This document shows positions 44,026-51,390 of a stretch of DNA of 64,000 nucleotides, one piece after another. The notes beneath the pieces were generated by a model. It saw only the letters and a program-made list of their open reading frames with translations. It had not been told where the DNA came from and ran no database searches. Each line of letters opens with the position of its first letter. Position 1 is the first letter of the stretch. A program made the translations under genes and the position numbers. Source of the stretch: Archangium lansingense (GTDB lineage: Bacteria; Myxococcota; Myxococcia; Myxococcales; Myxococcaceae); the NCBI RefSeq assembly GCF_026626635.1, contig NZ_JAPNKA010000001.1, positions 8,618,001 to 8,682,000 of the forward strand, read 5' to 3'.

Positions 44026-45893
44026 CGGGGTACCGTCTCCATGCCCTCCTGGGGCGCGAGCGCGTTGCGTACGGGGTGCATGCGGACCTCGGTGTCCGGG
44101 AGCAGGCGGCGCAGGGCGAGCTGCTCGACCTGGGTGGTTGGCGCGAAGAGATCGAAGAGGGCGAAGCGCTCCCGGTGCTCGGGAAAGCGGCGCTGGTATG
44201 CGAGGATGACCTCGCGCGCGAGCCCCCAGAACTGGCGCTCCTCGAAGCCGAGGTGATCCGCGAGGAAGAGCGCGAGCTCTCCCAGGTTGATGAAGAAGAA
44301 CGCGTCGTGGACGAAGTCGCGGACCTCCGCCGGGTCCTCTGTCTGGATGTACGAGTTGCGGTTCACGCGCGCGTGGGAGGGCGGCGTGGCGCGGAGCACG
44401 GGCCTTCGCTCCGGGTGGGCGAGGTGGGCTGGCGAGAAGCGGATGCCGTCGTGGAAGTCCTTGAGCGCCACCCGCCGAGGGAGCCCTCCAGCGTGGATCA
44501 GGACCATGTTCTGCGCATGGGCCTCGAGCGCGATGCCATGCGCATACAGCAGGTGGATGAGCGGCAGGACGCTCACCTCCAGGAGCTGGCGCACCCACTG
44601 CTCCGGCCCGAACCGCCGCACCCACGGTTCGATCAGCGGGCGGCCATCGGCGTCGAGGTGGCACAGGCCGGTGAAGGGCAGCGCCTCCTCGCCGGCGTCG
44701 AGGAAGGGGTGGAGGCTCTCTCGCCAGATGCACGCGAGGATGCCGGAGGTCCGCGCCCGCAGCGGCTCCGGGCGCTGCCCTTCGAAGGAGACGCCCAGCA
44801 CCTCCCGGAGGAGGACGGTCCGCAGCTCGTCCCGGAGGTAGGTGTCCTCGCGAGCGATGCCGGAGAGCCAGTCGGAGATGGGAGCCGCGTTCTCCACGGT
44901 GTGCGACGCGAGGGTGCGCGCGGTGGAGGTGTTGAGGATGCTCAACGCCAGCTTGAGGGACGCCTTCTCCGGGTGGCTGCGGTTGGCGAGGGTCCGGATG
45001 GACTGCTGGGGCGTGTAGAAGTCATCCGCCTCCCCGAGCATCACGAGGCGGGCGTCCCGCAGCTCCGGGAAGAGTGTGGAGAGGACCTGCTCCCGCCACT
45101 GCCAGGGGTGGACGGGGAGGAGGACGTAGTCCTCGGGGGCCAGGCCCCGCTCGAGGAGCATCCGACGGAAGCGCGTCCGCGTGGCCTCCGTCAGCTCGCG
45201 GGCGAGGAGCTCCCGGGGCTCCGTCCCGGCGGAGGCCGTGCTGCGGGTCCACTCCCGGTGGGCCGCGAGCCACAGTGGCCGTAGCTCGGGCGTGAACTCC
45301 GGGCCAAAGGCGAGGTGGTCCACGGCGTCGAAGCCGATGCGGGACTTGTAGGACGGGTGGTAGGGGTGGCCGTCCATCAGCTCGCCCTCGAGCTCGTCGT
45401 AGGGGAGGCTCCGCAGGGTACGGCCAGAGCGGCTCCGCCGGTGCTGCGCGAGCGTGTCCTTGAGGTGCGTCTGCTCCAACTCGTGGACGAAGTGCGCCAG
45501 GCGCTCCGGGTCTGCGCCGAGGGACGCACGCAGCTCCGAGAGGAAGCGCGCGAAGGACTCCGCCTCGCCCACCTCGCCTCCGCGGACACGCAGGATGGGG
45601 CCGGGGCCGAGTCGGATGCGCTCGAAGCTCCAGCGGCGCCGCCCCTGGCACTCGTAGCGGACAGGACTGCCCGCATCATCCTCCCCGTGGAACCGGAATC
45701 GCAGCTGCTCGCCGTCCGGCTCACTCTCCGGCTGAAGCGCGCCCTCATAGAGGAGTGCTTCCACCAACTGCCGGAAGATGCGCCGCCGTACCTCGATGAA
45801 CTGCTCGGACCGGAGGGCAGCTTCCAGGTCCAACAGGTCCTGGAAAAGTGACACTCCGGCGCTATCGCTGGGAGCACGTGCCGTCAGCTCCAT
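44022..45893 (-). CDS. NIS siderophore synthetase (IucA/IucC family), second copy
   Basis: 623 aa. NIS signatures: LMDGHPYHPSYKSRIGFDAV, VLLPVHPWQWREQ, SIRTLANR with LALSILNTSTART, ALEAHAQNMVLIH, LKDFHDGIRF and FFFINLGELALF. Paralogue of the synthetase at 36420, differing mainly in the N-terminal extension. Located directly before the SbnG- and SbnH-type genes, in the place SbnF holds in staphylococci. The ATG at 45893 lies within the end of the preceding gene. Confidence 0.92.
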   Translation of the reverse strand: MELTARAPSDSAGVSLFQDLLDLEAALRSEQFIEVRRRIFRQLVEALLYEGALQPESEPDGEQLRFRFHGEDDAGSPVRYECQGRRRWSFERIRLGPGPILRVRGGEVGEAESFARFLSELRASLGADPERLAHFVHELEQTHLKDTLAQHRRSRSGRTLRSLPYDELEGELMDGHPYHPSYKSRIGFDAVDHLAFGPEFTPELRPLWLAAHREWTRSTASAGTEPRELLARELTEATRTRFRRMLLERGLAPEDYVLLPVHPWQWREQVLSTLFPELRDARLVMLGEADDFYTPQQSIRTLANRSHPEKASLKLALSILNTSTARTLASHTVENAAPISDWLSGIAREDTYLRDELRTVLLREVLGVSFEGQRPEPLRARTSGILACIWRESLHPFLDAGEEALPFTGLCHLDADGRPLIEPWVRRFGPEQWVRQLLEVSVLPLIHLLYAHGIALEAHAQNMVLIHAGGLPRRVALKDFHDGIRFSPAHLAHPERRPVLRATPPSHARVNRNSYIQTEDPAEVRDFVHDAFFFINLGELALFLADHLGFEERQFWGLAREVILAYQRRFPEHRERFALFDLFAPTTQVEQLALRRLLPDTEVRMHPVRNALAPQEGMETVPR

Positions 45894-47770
45894 CGGGGCA
45901 CCTCCTGCTCACGAATGGGGTTGGGGACGTCGAGGTAGAGCGGTCGCTCCCCGCGCTCCCGGAAGCGACTGGTCAGGTTGGCCTTGGCCGGGAGGGTGGG
46001 CCCGTCGAGGAGCGCTTCCAGGTAGGGCGCACCACCCGTCGCGCGGAGCGAGAGGGCGTTGCTCTCGAGGACGTTCCGCACCACCTTCCAGAGCCTGGGC
46101 TCGTCACTCGGGCCGTGGAGGGCCAGAGTCACGAGCAGGTGGCTCAGGTGGTTGACGAAGAAGTAGTACTCGAGCCGCTGCCACGCCTCTGTGTCGTCGT
46201 AGAGCGCCGAGTGGGTCTCTGTCAGGCCACCGGCGTCGAGGAGCCCCCGCGCCGCCGCGCGGTCACGGCTCAGGCTCGCTCCCTCGAGGTCGCGCACATG
46301 GAAGTGCTCCGGCCACCCGTCCTTCAGGGTCAGCAGCGAGTTCTGCACGTGGGCTTCGAGACTGAGCCCTTCCTCGATGAAGAGCCGAAGCAGCGGCATC
46401 ATGGAGACCTGGAGATAGCGCCGAAGCCAGGCCTCCACGCCCGAGGGCTTCAAGGGGCCCGATGCGACTCCCGTGGCCCGCCGGACGGCCCGCATGATGG
46501 CCGGCTCGCCGTGGCTGGGAGAGGGCTCCAGCAACGCCGCGACCACCAGGGGCGCGGGTGTCTGGGCGCAGGGACGCGCATCGCGGAACAGCACCGCCGT
46601 GTGCTCGGCGAGGGCGTGCCGCTCCTCGGGTGCCCAGTCCCGGGGAGCGAGCGCGCGGTAGCCCGTCTCGAGGAGGATGGAGAAGTTCGGCTGAGGCGCC
46701 CGTGCCTGGAGCAGCGCCACCACGCGGCTGATGCCCAGGCTGCGCTGAAGCTGCTCCTGCGGGTTGACGCGCACCAGGTTGGTGATTCGAACGCCGAGCG
46801 GAAGCTTGAAGAAGAAGGGGTGCCCTTCCGCGAGCACGGTGCGCACCGACGAGGTGGGGTGGACGCTCTTCCCGAGAGGCCCGAGGTGGACCACGCGTTG
46901 CTCCTCGAGCAGCCGCCGGAACCCGGGGAGGCCGTGCAGGTGACGCACCTGCCAGGGGTGACACGGGAGCAAGCTCCACCCGCCGCGGGTGGAAGTCAGC
47001 AGCGCGGCGGCCTCCTCACGGACCGCCGCCGGCAGGACGTTCTCCCCTGCCCCTGGCAGGAAGTCCTCCTCGATGAGCTCCGGCGATGCAGCCAGGTAGT
47101 GGAGCGGGAAGGTGGCACCCAGCTCTGGCGCGTATTGCTCCAGGTCCGAAGGGGTGAAGCCCTCCGAGCTCTTCGGAGTCGGATGGAACGGGTGTCCGAA
47201 GAGGATGCGCTGTTCGGCGGCCAGAAAGGCAATGGGGCCTTCACCGTCCGACGGCCATGGCTCGCGCTGCGCGCTCCGGTCCAGGTACAGCGCGGTCTTG
47301 TCGACGCTGTTCTGGATGTGGCGAAGCAGGGCGTCCATGCGCCGCTCGCGGACGACGGGCTCCGCCTCCTCGCTGGCCAGCTCAGCCACGAGGATTCGCG
47401 CCAGGTGCAGGGCACCGTCCACCCTGCGGTCCGGCACACCCGTTGCCGAGCATTGCCAGAGAACGGGGCCGTACCGGTGGTGGCCCGAAGGCGAGCCGCG
47501 GCGCAGCGTACCGAGGAGGAGCCGCCCCGTGCGGGGGAGCTCTACACGCAACGGGCAGCCATCCGCGCACAGCTTCTCGTGGATGCCGCTGGGGAGGGGC
47601 AGCGCCCGCAGTTGCTCCAGGGTGATGCGAGGATCCGCGAGGCCCGTCTCGCGCAAGTAGCTGTTGAGCAGCCGCTCGGTGGCAGCGGGTTCGGCCAGGA
47701 CGTACCCGGATGGGGGCAGTGGGGCCATGGCCGGCGCAGGCGAGGGCGGAGTCACTCGAGGCTCAGCCAC
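45884..47770 (-). CDS. NIS siderophore synthetase (IucA/IucC family), first copy
   Basis: 628 aa if started at the GTG at 47770 (GAGG at good spacing, 19 bases inside the SbnB-type gene); the ATG at 47728 is the alternative. NIS signatures: FGHPFHPTPKSSEGF, LLPCHPWQVRH, SSVRTVLAEG with KLPLGVRITNLVR, SLEAHVQNSLLTL and the RDLEGASL loop in place of KDFHDG. It is distinct from the other three copies. It follows the diaminopropionate genes, so it may attach L-2,3-diaminopropionate to citrate first, as SbnE does (inference). Confidence 0.9.
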   Translation of the reverse strand: MAEPRVTPPSPAPAMAPLPPSGYVLAEPAATERLLNSYLRETGLADPRITLEQLRALPLPSGIHEKLCADGCPLRVELPRTGRLLLGTLRRGSPSGHHRYGPVLWQCSATGVPDRRVDGALHLARILVAELASEEAEPVVRERRMDALLRHIQNSVDKTALYLDRSAQREPWPSDGEGPIAFLAAEQRILFGHPFHPTPKSSEGFTPSDLEQYAPELGATFPLHYLAASPELIEEDFLPGAGENVLPAAVREEAAALLTSTRGGWSLLPCHPWQVRHLHGLPGFRRLLEEQRVVHLGPLGKSVHPTSSVRTVLAEGHPFFFKLPLGVRITNLVRVNPQEQLQRSLGISRVVALLQARAPQPNFSILLETGYRALAPRDWAPEERHALAEHTAVLFRDARPCAQTPAPLVVAALLEPSPSHGEPAIMRAVRRATGVASGPLKPSGVEAWLRRYLQVSMMPLLRLFIEEGLSLEAHVQNSLLTLKDGWPEHFHVRDLEGASLSRDRAAARGLLDAGGLTETHSALYDDTEAWQRLEYYFFVNHLSHLLVTLALHGPSDEPRLWKVVRNVLESNALSLRATGGAPYLEALLDGPTLPAKANLTSRFRERGERPLYLDVPNPIREQEVPRWS

Positions 47771-48771
47771 GTTCCGACCTCGGCATCGACGGCCTTCTGG
47801 TAGACGGCCTGGGCGCACGCGATGTCCTCGATGGCCATCCCCATCGGGTTGAGGAGGATGATCTCGTCCGCCGACTCACGCCCCGGTCGCCGGCCGATGA
47901 CGATTTCCCCCAGCTCCGCATGGAGCTTTTCCCGCGAGAAGCGGCCCTCGAGCACGAGCTGGTTGATGGTCTTCTTCTCGCGGTTGGACTGATCCCAGTC
48001 GTCCACCACGACCTTGTCCACCTGGAGGAACACCTCCTTGTGCACGTCCATGATGGAGACGTTGCTGACGAACGTGCCTCGGGCCAGCCACTCGAACGGG
48101 ATGTACGGCTCGGACGCGACGGTGCAGGTCACCACCATCTCCGCGCGCCGGATGGCCTGCTCCGCGGACGCGGCGATGAGGAACTCCACCCGCGGGAAGC
48201 GCTGCTGCAGCTCCTCCCGGAGCCGCGCGGAGGCGACCGGTGAGAGATCGAAGAGGGAGATGATGGAGATGGAAGGGAACTGCTCGAGGAGCGTCGTGAG
48301 CTGCATCCGGGCGATGGGACCGCACCCGATACAGGCCACGTGCTGGAAGCCCTCGCGCGCGAGGTAGCGGGCCGCCACGGCGGTCACCGCGGCGGTGCGC
48401 ATCCCGGAGATGAGACTGCCCTCCATGATGGCGATGGGGTAGTGCGTCTCGGCGTCGTTGAGCACGATGAGCGCGCTGGCGCGCTCCAGCCCGTGGCGGG
48501 AGGGGTTGTCGTGCTTGCTGCCAATCCACTTCAGCCCCGCCATGGGCGCCGCGCCGCCCAGGTAGGCCGGCATGGCGATGATGCGGTCGGCGATGTGCCC
48601 CTCGGCGCCGCGCCAGCGCAGGTATGGCTTCAGCGGCTGGACGAATTCTTTCGCCGCGTGGCGGGACAGTGCCTGGTGGATGGCGTCCATGTACAGAGCG
48701 GAGGTGTCGCCGCCCAGGTGGAGGATGTCGGACTTGCTCAGGTAGAGCAGCCCCTTCGTGCGGGTGGTCAT
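47752..48771 (-). CDS. SbnB-like dehydrogenase (ornithine cyclodeaminase family) for 2,3-diaminopropionate
   Basis: 339 aa. Rossmann motif CIGCGPIARMQL and family segments (LKWIGSKHDNPSRHGLERAS, TAAVTAVAARYLAREG). SbnB oxidatively cleaves N-(1-amino-1-carboxy-2-ethyl)-glutamate to L-2,3-diaminopropionate, 2-oxoglutarate and ammonia, using NAD. It lies 16 bases after the SbnA-type gene. The pair defines a diaminopropionate pathway and also supplies 2-oxoglutarate, itself a part of staphyloferrin B. Confidence 0.9.
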   Translation of the reverse strand: MTTRTKGLLYLSKSDILHLGGDTSALYMDAIHQALSRHAAKEFVQPLKPYLRWRGAEGHIADRIIAMPAYLGGAAPMAGLKWIGSKHDNPSRHGLERASALIVLNDAETHYPIAIMEGSLISGMRTAAVTAVAARYLAREGFQHVACIGCGPIARMQLTTLLEQFPSISIISLFDLSPVASARLREELQQRFPRVEFLIAASAEQAIRRAEMVVTCTVASEPYIPFEWLARGTFVSNVSIMDVHKEVFLQVDKVVVDDWDQSNREKKTINQLVLEGRFSREKLHAELGEIVIGRRPGRESADEIILLNPMGMAIEDIACAQAVYQKAVDAEVGTWLSLE

Positions 48772-48787
48772 GGGGAAGCGGTCCTTC

Positions 48788-49810
48788 TCAGGCGGATTTC
48801 GCCGTGCGTGGGGGAATGGACAGGGGAAGCGGGACGTCCATGGGGACCTGCTGCTCCGCGCGGAGGCGGATTTTCGACAGCCAGGCTTCGTCGGAGAACA
48901 GGTCCAGGTAGCGCTCCCCTCGGTCTGGAAACAGGGTCAGCACCCGGCTGCCAGCGGGCAACGTGGGCTCGAGCTTGCGGATGGCGGCGACAACCGACCC
49001 CGAGGACCCGCCGGCGAAGATGCCCTCATGGGTGAGCAGATCCCGACACCCCACGACGGACTCCCAGTCGTTGACCAGGATGAACTCGTCGATTTCCTCT
49101 CTGCACAGCAGCTCGGGGACGCGGCTCGAGCCAATGCCGGGCAAATCTCGTGGGGCCGGCTGCGTGCCGAAGATGACGGAGCCCACCGCGTCCACCGCGA
49201 TGACGCGCATCCGCGGGAACTCCTTCCGGAGCCGCCTTGCGAGCCCCAGGATGGTGCCGGTGGTGCTCACCGAAGCCACCAGGTAGTCGATGGGAGCGTC
49301 GAGCTCTTCGACGATTTCGCTGCCTGCGCCGTGGAAGTGTGCCTGCCAGTTGAGCTGGTTCGCGTACTGGTTGATCCACACGCTGCCGGGCATCATTTCC
49401 AGCAGCTCTTGCACCCGACGAATGCGAGTCTTCAGGTAGCCGCCCTGGTCGTCCGGCTCGCTGACCATGTCGATGCGGGCGCCGTAGGACTTCAGGATGC
49501 GCAGGTTGGTCTGCGAAATCTTCGGATCCACCACGCTGGTGAAGGTCAGCCCATGGACGCGCGCCACCATCGCCAGGGCGATGCCCAGATTCCCGGACGT
49601 GCTCTCGACCAGGTGCGTCCCCTTACGAATGGTGCCGTCCTTCAGCCCCTGCTCGACGATGAAGCGTGCGGGTCGGTCCTTCACACTCCCACCCGGGTTG
49701 AGCAACTCGAGCTTCGCGATGACCGAGGGCCCACGATCGGGTGGGAACAGCCGGCGGAGGTGGACCAACGGCGTCTTGCCAATGCAGCTGGCCACGGAGT
49801 CATGAACCAT
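48788..49810 (-). CDS. SbnA-like cysteine synthase family enzyme (ACEGA synthase)
   Basis: 340 aa PLP fold-II enzyme. PLP lysine in NPGGSVKDRPARF, phosphate loop ESTSGNLGIALA, and a GGSSGSVVAA site near the C-terminus. SbnA condenses O-phospho-L-serine with glutamate. The SbnI-like gene in the same operon would supply the phosphoserine. First gene of the NIS operon: ATG at 49810, Fur-like box 55 bases upstream. A plain cysteine synthase is unlikely because of the neighbouring SbnB-type gene. Confidence 0.9.
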   Translation of the reverse strand: MVHDSVASCIGKTPLVHLRRLFPPDRGPSVIAKLELLNPGGSVKDRPARFIVEQGLKDGTIRKGTHLVESTSGNLGIALAMVARVHGLTFTSVVDPKISQTNLRILKSYGARIDMVSEPDDQGGYLKTRIRRVQELLEMMPGSVWINQYANQLNWQAHFHGAGSEIVEELDAPIDYLVASVSTTGTILGLARRLRKEFPRMRVIAVDAVGSVIFGTQPAPRDLPGIGSSRVPELLCREEIDEFILVNDWESVVGCRDLLTHEGIFAGGSSGSVVAAIRKLEPTLPAGSRVLTLFPDRGERYLDLFSDEAWLSKIRLRAEQQVPMDVPLPLSIPPRTAKSA

Positions 49811-49864
49811 GGAGGGAACCCTTCAGACCCCGGGCACCACTTCGCGCCGGGCTGGAATTTGATA

Positions 49865-49881
49865 TTGAGAACGATTTTCAA
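49865..49881 (-). promoter_or_regulatory. Fur-box-like operator of the NIS siderophore operon
   Basis: TTGAGAA-CGA-TTTTCAA, a 7+3+7 palindrome with one mismatch in an AT-rich patch, 55 bases before the SbnA-type start. Same spacing as the perfect site at 30562. Confidence 0.75.
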
Positions 49882-49975
49882 AATCGATTCGCGGCGGTGG
49901 ATATCCCGGCGCGAGCGGAACTGTCAAGAAGCGTATAGACGCGCGGAGATGGCTCGAGCGCCGAGCCGAGACGCG

Positions 49976-49992
49976 CCGGGGACACTCCCCGG
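49976..49992 (-). terminator. Hairpin between the myxochelin and NIS gene sets
   Basis: Perfect CCGGGGA-CAC-TCCCCGG stem-loop, 127 bases past the end of the DUF4374-like gene and before the NIS operator. It could end mxc transcription. The rest of 49811-50118 holds no gene I can support, although one minus-strand frame (SYQLAPDFESRFSGFTVLMA region) stays open and may be a gene relic. Confidence 0.45.
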
Positions 49993-50118
49993 AGAAGGGG
50001 GCCGTCTCCCGGCGCCATCAGGACGGTGAAGCCCGAGAAGCGGCTCTCGAAATCGGGGGCGAGCTGGTAGCTCTCCCCTGCCCGCTTCCCTGGGCGTTCA
50101 ACCGCGACACGAGCCGGT

Positions 50119-51342
50119 TCAGCGCAGCTGCAAGAAGGAGAAGCTGAGGCCCGACAGGGACATGGTCACCTTCCCACTCTCATCCGTCAGATCCCGGAAG
50201 TTCGTCGCCGTCGAGCCGTTCGCGAACTCGGTGAAGATCGTCCGGTCACCCGCTGGGTAGAGGAAGGTGCTGCCCGTGGTCGCCGGGAGCGTCTCGACGG
50301 GCGTGGCCGTCAGGGTGTCCAGCCGCAGCTTCCACCACTTCCACGAGGACGAGCTCGCCAGCGCCCGGGGATGGGTCGAGGCCTGCACCGGGAAGAGGCG
50401 CTCATCGAAGACGCGCAGGTAGGCGGTCCCCTGCGGCCCGGGGAGCAGCGAGCCGGCGGTGCCTCCATTGACGAGCGTGTCGAGCTTGATGTGGAAGGAA
50501 GGATCGAACGTGAGCGTCTGGGGGTTGAACCGGAGCAGGCACGGCTCGGGCGTCTCGCCCCCCGCGACCCGGCGCACCGCCGCGCCGTACACCTCCGTCG
50601 CCAGGTACAGCATCCCGTCCGGGCCCATGACGCCATCCCGCACGTAGCCGCAGCGCGTGTCCGTCACGACCGTCACCGCGTCGGTCCTGGTGTCGACGAC
50701 GACGACACCCGCCAGCTTCGTGATGCCCACGCCCGTGGACGGGCGCCAGCCCATCGGCATGATCACCTGGTTCTCGAGGCGGATCGGCAGCGTCGCGAAG
50801 GTCTGGATCGCCCCCTGGACGGAGACGCCATTGAGGGGAATGCTCCCCGTGAGGGACATGTCGCTGGGGTTCCAGACGATGAGCTGCGAGGTGCGCCCGT
50901 CGAAGTAGTACGCCTTGCTCTCCGAGATGAACTGGAGCTGGTGCTGGTACTCCCCGATCGACGCCACGCCCTTGCCCTCGAAGCTCACGGTGGCGCCCTT
51001 CTCCAGGCGGCCCTCACTCGTCAGGTTGTAGCGGGTGATCGTGGGGCCGTCGCTTCCGGCCACGAAGAGCGCGCCCGACTTCGACACGCCCGCCCCGAGC
51101 GCACGCCCGGGAAGCTCGATGCCCTGATCCAGCGACAGCGACTCGGTGTGGTCCAACTTGTCCGTCAGGATGACGTAGCTCTGGGGCTCGTCGGCCGTGG
51201 AGACCTGCGTTGTAATGGCATACACCGGGCCGTCGCCAGTGCCCGGGCCGGCGGGCCTCGCGATCTCACAGCCGGCGAACAGCGGGAGGACGAGCGCCGT
51301 GAGAGCGAGGTGCAAGGGACGAAGGGGAGTCGTGAGTTTCAT
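50119..51342 (-). CDS. DUF4374-like periplasmic/outer-membrane lipoprotein of the myxochelin locus
   Basis: 407 aa. Lipoprotein signal with lipobox LFAGC (Cys about 25). The rest looks like a beta-propeller of repeated short strands (KSGALFVAGSDGPTITRYNL, GPDGMLYLATEVYG). Proteins of this kind (DUF4374) often sit next to TonB receptors and are thought to help ferric siderophore uptake. Starts 48 bases after the receptor stop, on the same strand, so co-transcribed. The DUF4374 name is by overall likeness and moderately sure. Confidence 0.7.
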   Translation of the reverse strand: MKLTTPLRPLHLALTALVLPLFAGCEIARPAGPGTGDGPVYAITTQVSTADEPQSYVILTDKLDHTESLSLDQGIELPGRALGAGVSKSGALFVAGSDGPTITRYNLTSEGRLEKGATVSFEGKGVASIGEYQHQLQFISESKAYYFDGRTSQLIVWNPSDMSLTGSIPLNGVSVQGAIQTFATLPIRLENQVIMPMGWRPSTGVGITKLAGVVVVDTRTDAVTVVTDTRCGYVRDGVMGPDGMLYLATEVYGAAVRRVAGGETPEPCLLRFNPQTLTFDPSFHIKLDTLVNGGTAGSLLPGPQGTAYLRVFDERLFPVQASTHPRALASSSSWKWWKLRLDTLTATPVETLPATTGSTFLYPAGDRTIFTEFANGSTATNFRDLTDESGKVTMSLSGLSFSFLQLR

Positions 51343-51390
51343 GTGAGCTACCTTTCTGCTGTTTGAACTTTGAATGGGCGGGTCACGGGC

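Noticed and set aside
45848..47803. 651-codon plus-strand frame across two NIS synthetase genes
   Set aside because: Crosses two real overlapping genes with NIS motifs on the other strand; no motif of its own.
48788..49810. Ordinary cysteine synthase (CysK)
   Set aside because: Motifs fit the superfamily, but the position before an SbnB-type dehydrogenase and NIS synthetases makes the SbnA role more likely.
49881..50118. Open minus-strand reading with YQLAPDFESRFSGFTVLM-like segment
   Set aside because: It looks somewhat protein-like, but has no start, no motif I recognise and ends at the Fur-like box. Kept only as a possible relic mentioned under the hairpin entry.
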